From Bacteroidales bacterium (GTDB lineage Bacteria > Bacteroidota > Bacteroidia > Bacteroidales > JAOZMU01), in contig JAOZMU010000221.1 in the NCBI GenBank assembly GCA_029934165.1, positions 1-6,227 on the forward strand: a DNA stretch of 6,227 bases. Direction: 5' to 3'. The notes beneath the pieces are model-generated. The model saw only the letters and a list, made by a program, of their open reading frames with translations, was not told the DNA's origin and did not search any database. Below, in pieces: positions 5,335 through 6,227 of this stretch (the stretch's first letter is position 1; the number at the start of each line of letters is the position of its first letter). The translations under genes were made by a program, and so were the position numbers.

Positions 5335-5417
5335 TACCTAAGGCCGGGATCGAACCGGCACGAGCAAAGCTCACAGGTTTTTGAGACCAGCGCGTCTACC
5401 AATTCCGCCACTTAGGC
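5335..5417 (-). tRNA. tRNA-Leu(CAA)
   Basis: This 83-nt class II tRNA reads from G1 at 5417 to the discriminator A at 5335; CCA is not encoded. The acceptor stem pairs GCCTAAG with CTTAGGT, with a G-U pair at position 1-72. The D-arm contains AATTGGTAGA. The anticodon loop is CTCAAAA with anticodon CAA, reading UUG leucine codons. The long variable arm (GAGC-TTT-GCTC) is typical of tRNA-Leu. The T-arm is GCCGG-TTCGATC-CCGGC. In the anticodon stem, position 28-42 appears to be a U-U mismatch; the other four pairs are sound. Confidence 0.95.
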
Positions 5418-5429
5418 TCTTGTGCGCTG

Positions 5430-5460
5430 CAAATATAGAGGCTTTTTTACTTCTTCCAAA
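5430..5460 (-). promoter_or_regulatory. promoter of tRNA-Leu
   Basis: On the minus strand, TTTG (5460 to 5457) is followed after exactly 19 nt by TATATTTG (5437 to 5430). Both match the Bacteroidota -33/-7 consensus. Transcription would start near 5423, a few bases before the mature tRNA 5' end at 5417. This is the cleanest promoter in the window and the best support for the phylum assignment. Confidence 0.8.
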
Positions 5461-5510
5461 AAATTGTGCCGATTTTATTAAATTTTAATTAATTAAAACT
5501 TATTTGGCAC
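5458..5510 (-). terminator. candidate terminator of the secreted-protein gene
   Basis: Read on the minus strand, GTGCC (5510 to 5506) can pair with GGCAC (5470 to 5466). Inside lies a perfect 16-bp AT palindrome (5483-5498), and the distal arm is followed by AA and a T-run (to 5458). This would end the minus-strand transcript of the secreted-protein gene before the tRNA promoter, whose -33 box overlaps the T-run. The interior pairing between the two stems is poor, so the call is tentative. Confidence 0.4.
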
Positions 5511-5543
5511 TGTAATAAGCATAAATACAAAAGATTAACCAGT

Positions 5544-6125
5544 TTACTTTTTTTTGCGCCGCTTATCATTGTCGATTTGTTTTTTGTATATTGCATACGC
5601 AAATGGCGAGTTCAATACTTTATGCCCATTAGTGGAAATAATTTGACTGAGCTTTTCAGCTTCTTTTCTTATTTCGTCCACTTCGTCATCTGTTATCTTT
5701 CTTTCAATAGGTTTACATTCAGCCTTTTCTGGATAGATAACAATTTGCTTGCTACAAAAATCCATTGTTATCCAAGCGCAAACCGAATCTGCATTGTTAT
5801 AAAAAATAATAGCATGATGTGGTACATAACTCTTTGATAATCCGGTTGTTATGATTGTCGAAGAGTTATTTATTATTTTTACGAGCGTATCAATATCAGC
5901 TTGCTGAAGAGTTATAGCATCGCCGACAACTGTTGAGCATAGAGTATCATTTTTTATTATCGCATGATTACTCCTAAGACTATTTTCGAGATTGTAAATG
6001 TATTGTTTCGCGTAGTCGTATTCGCAATATGGCCAGATATTTGTTGTGTCTGTTGTTTCTTGACCATGGGTTAATATACTTATAAATGTAAATATAACCA
6101 AATAGATAGTTTTACTTTTTGTCAT
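5544..6125 (-). CDS. secreted protein of unknown function
   Basis: This 193-residue protein has a signal peptide: basic MTKSK, a hydrophobic core (about 7-18) and a probable cut after HGQ (Gln22), a common ending for Bacteroidota signal peptides. There is no lipobox cysteine, so it is probably periplasmic or released. The mature part has a central segment with VPHHAIIFYN (101-110) and AWITMDFC (117-124), followed by a charged helix (about 145-162) and a very basic tail ending KRRKKK. Cysteines are at 34, 63, 116, 124 and 137. The PHHAIIFYN...C arrangement resembles a Bacteroidota family of small secreted proteins that I know only as uncharacterised; no activity can be named. The ATG at 6123-6125 fits the signal peptide. 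The upstream gene stops 12 nt away, which suggests co-transcription. Confidence 0.8.
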   Translation of the reverse strand: MTKSKTIYLVIFTFISILTHGQETTDTTNIWPYCEYDYAKQYIYNLENSLRSNHAIIKNDTLCSTVVGDAITLQQADIDTLVKIINNSSTIITTGLSKSYVPHHAIIFYNNADSVCAWITMDFCSKQIVIYPEKAECKPIERKITDDEVDEIRKEAEKLSQIISTNGHKVLNSPFAYAIYKKQIDNDKRRKKK

Positions 6126-6137
6126 AGCTGTGGTTTA

Positions 6138-6227
6138 TTAGAGCAAAGAACAAATTAACTTATACTGTTTTTGCTGATTTTCAGTCAAATCGTAAATCTT
6201 TGTCTCAATATTAAAAAGTGCATGGCA
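6138..6227 (-). CDS. 3' end of an unrecognised gene, cut by window edge
   Basis: A minus-strand frame is open from the right edge to the TAA at 6140-6138 and gives 29 C-terminal residues, including HALFNIETKIYDLTENQQ and a final YKLICSLL. The composition is protein-like (mixed polar and hydrophobic, plausibly helical), and the stop lies 12 nt before the secreted-protein start, as in an operon. A diverged relic of the same sequence seems present at 3791-3892. The fragment is too short to assign a family; a transposase or another multi-copy gene would explain the second copy but is not shown. Confidence 0.55.
   Translation of the reverse strand, partial: CHALFNIETKIYDLTENQQKQYKLICSLL

Noticed and set aside
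5251..5415. A 54-codon plus-strand frame from the ATG at 5251, running through the repeat copy, the terminator and the antisense of tRNA-Leu.
   Set aside because: It overlaps a terminator and a tRNA gene completely, and the equivalent frame in repeat copy A differs at non-synonymous positions and has no ATG. It is a chance frame.

Overview
The window is AT-rich (by eye about one third G+C). It looks like chromosomal DNA of a Bacteroidota member; the order cannot be resolved. Three signs point there: promoter-like pairs of the TTTG - 19/20 nt - TAnnTTTG type upstream of tRNA-Leu and rlmF, gene starts without clear Shine-Dalgarno sequences, and a signal peptide ending in ...HGQ|E.

Layout from left to right: an AT-rich edge with short direct repeats; nadE (NAD synthetase, minus); about 560 nt of AT-rich spacer; rlmF (23S rRNA m6A1618 methyltransferase, minus); about 645 nt of spacer with a GC-rich long-hairpin element flanked by two imperfect direct repeats; a small lipoprotein gene (plus); a spacer with what looks like a decayed copy of a gene tail; a hybrid receiver-histidine kinase (plus, TTG start); a tRNA-Leu(CAA) gene (minus) with a clean promoter and terminator; a secreted protein of unknown function (minus); and the last 29 codons of another minus-strand gene cut by the right edge.

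The genes do not form one pathway. nadE, rlmF and the tRNA are single housekeeping genes in their own transcription units. The kinase is an orphan with no adjacent response regulator. The secreted protein and the truncated gene upstream of it are 12 nt apart and probably share a transcript.

I found no convincing new multi-gene system. The more unusual content is in the spacers. There is a 45-46 nt repeat placed just downstream of both rlmF and the kinase, in the same orientation relative to each gene. There is the hairpin element between 33/38-identical direct repeats. There is also a 19-nt exact match, within about 80 nt of weaker similarity, linking the 3666-4079 spacer to the tail of the right-edge gene.
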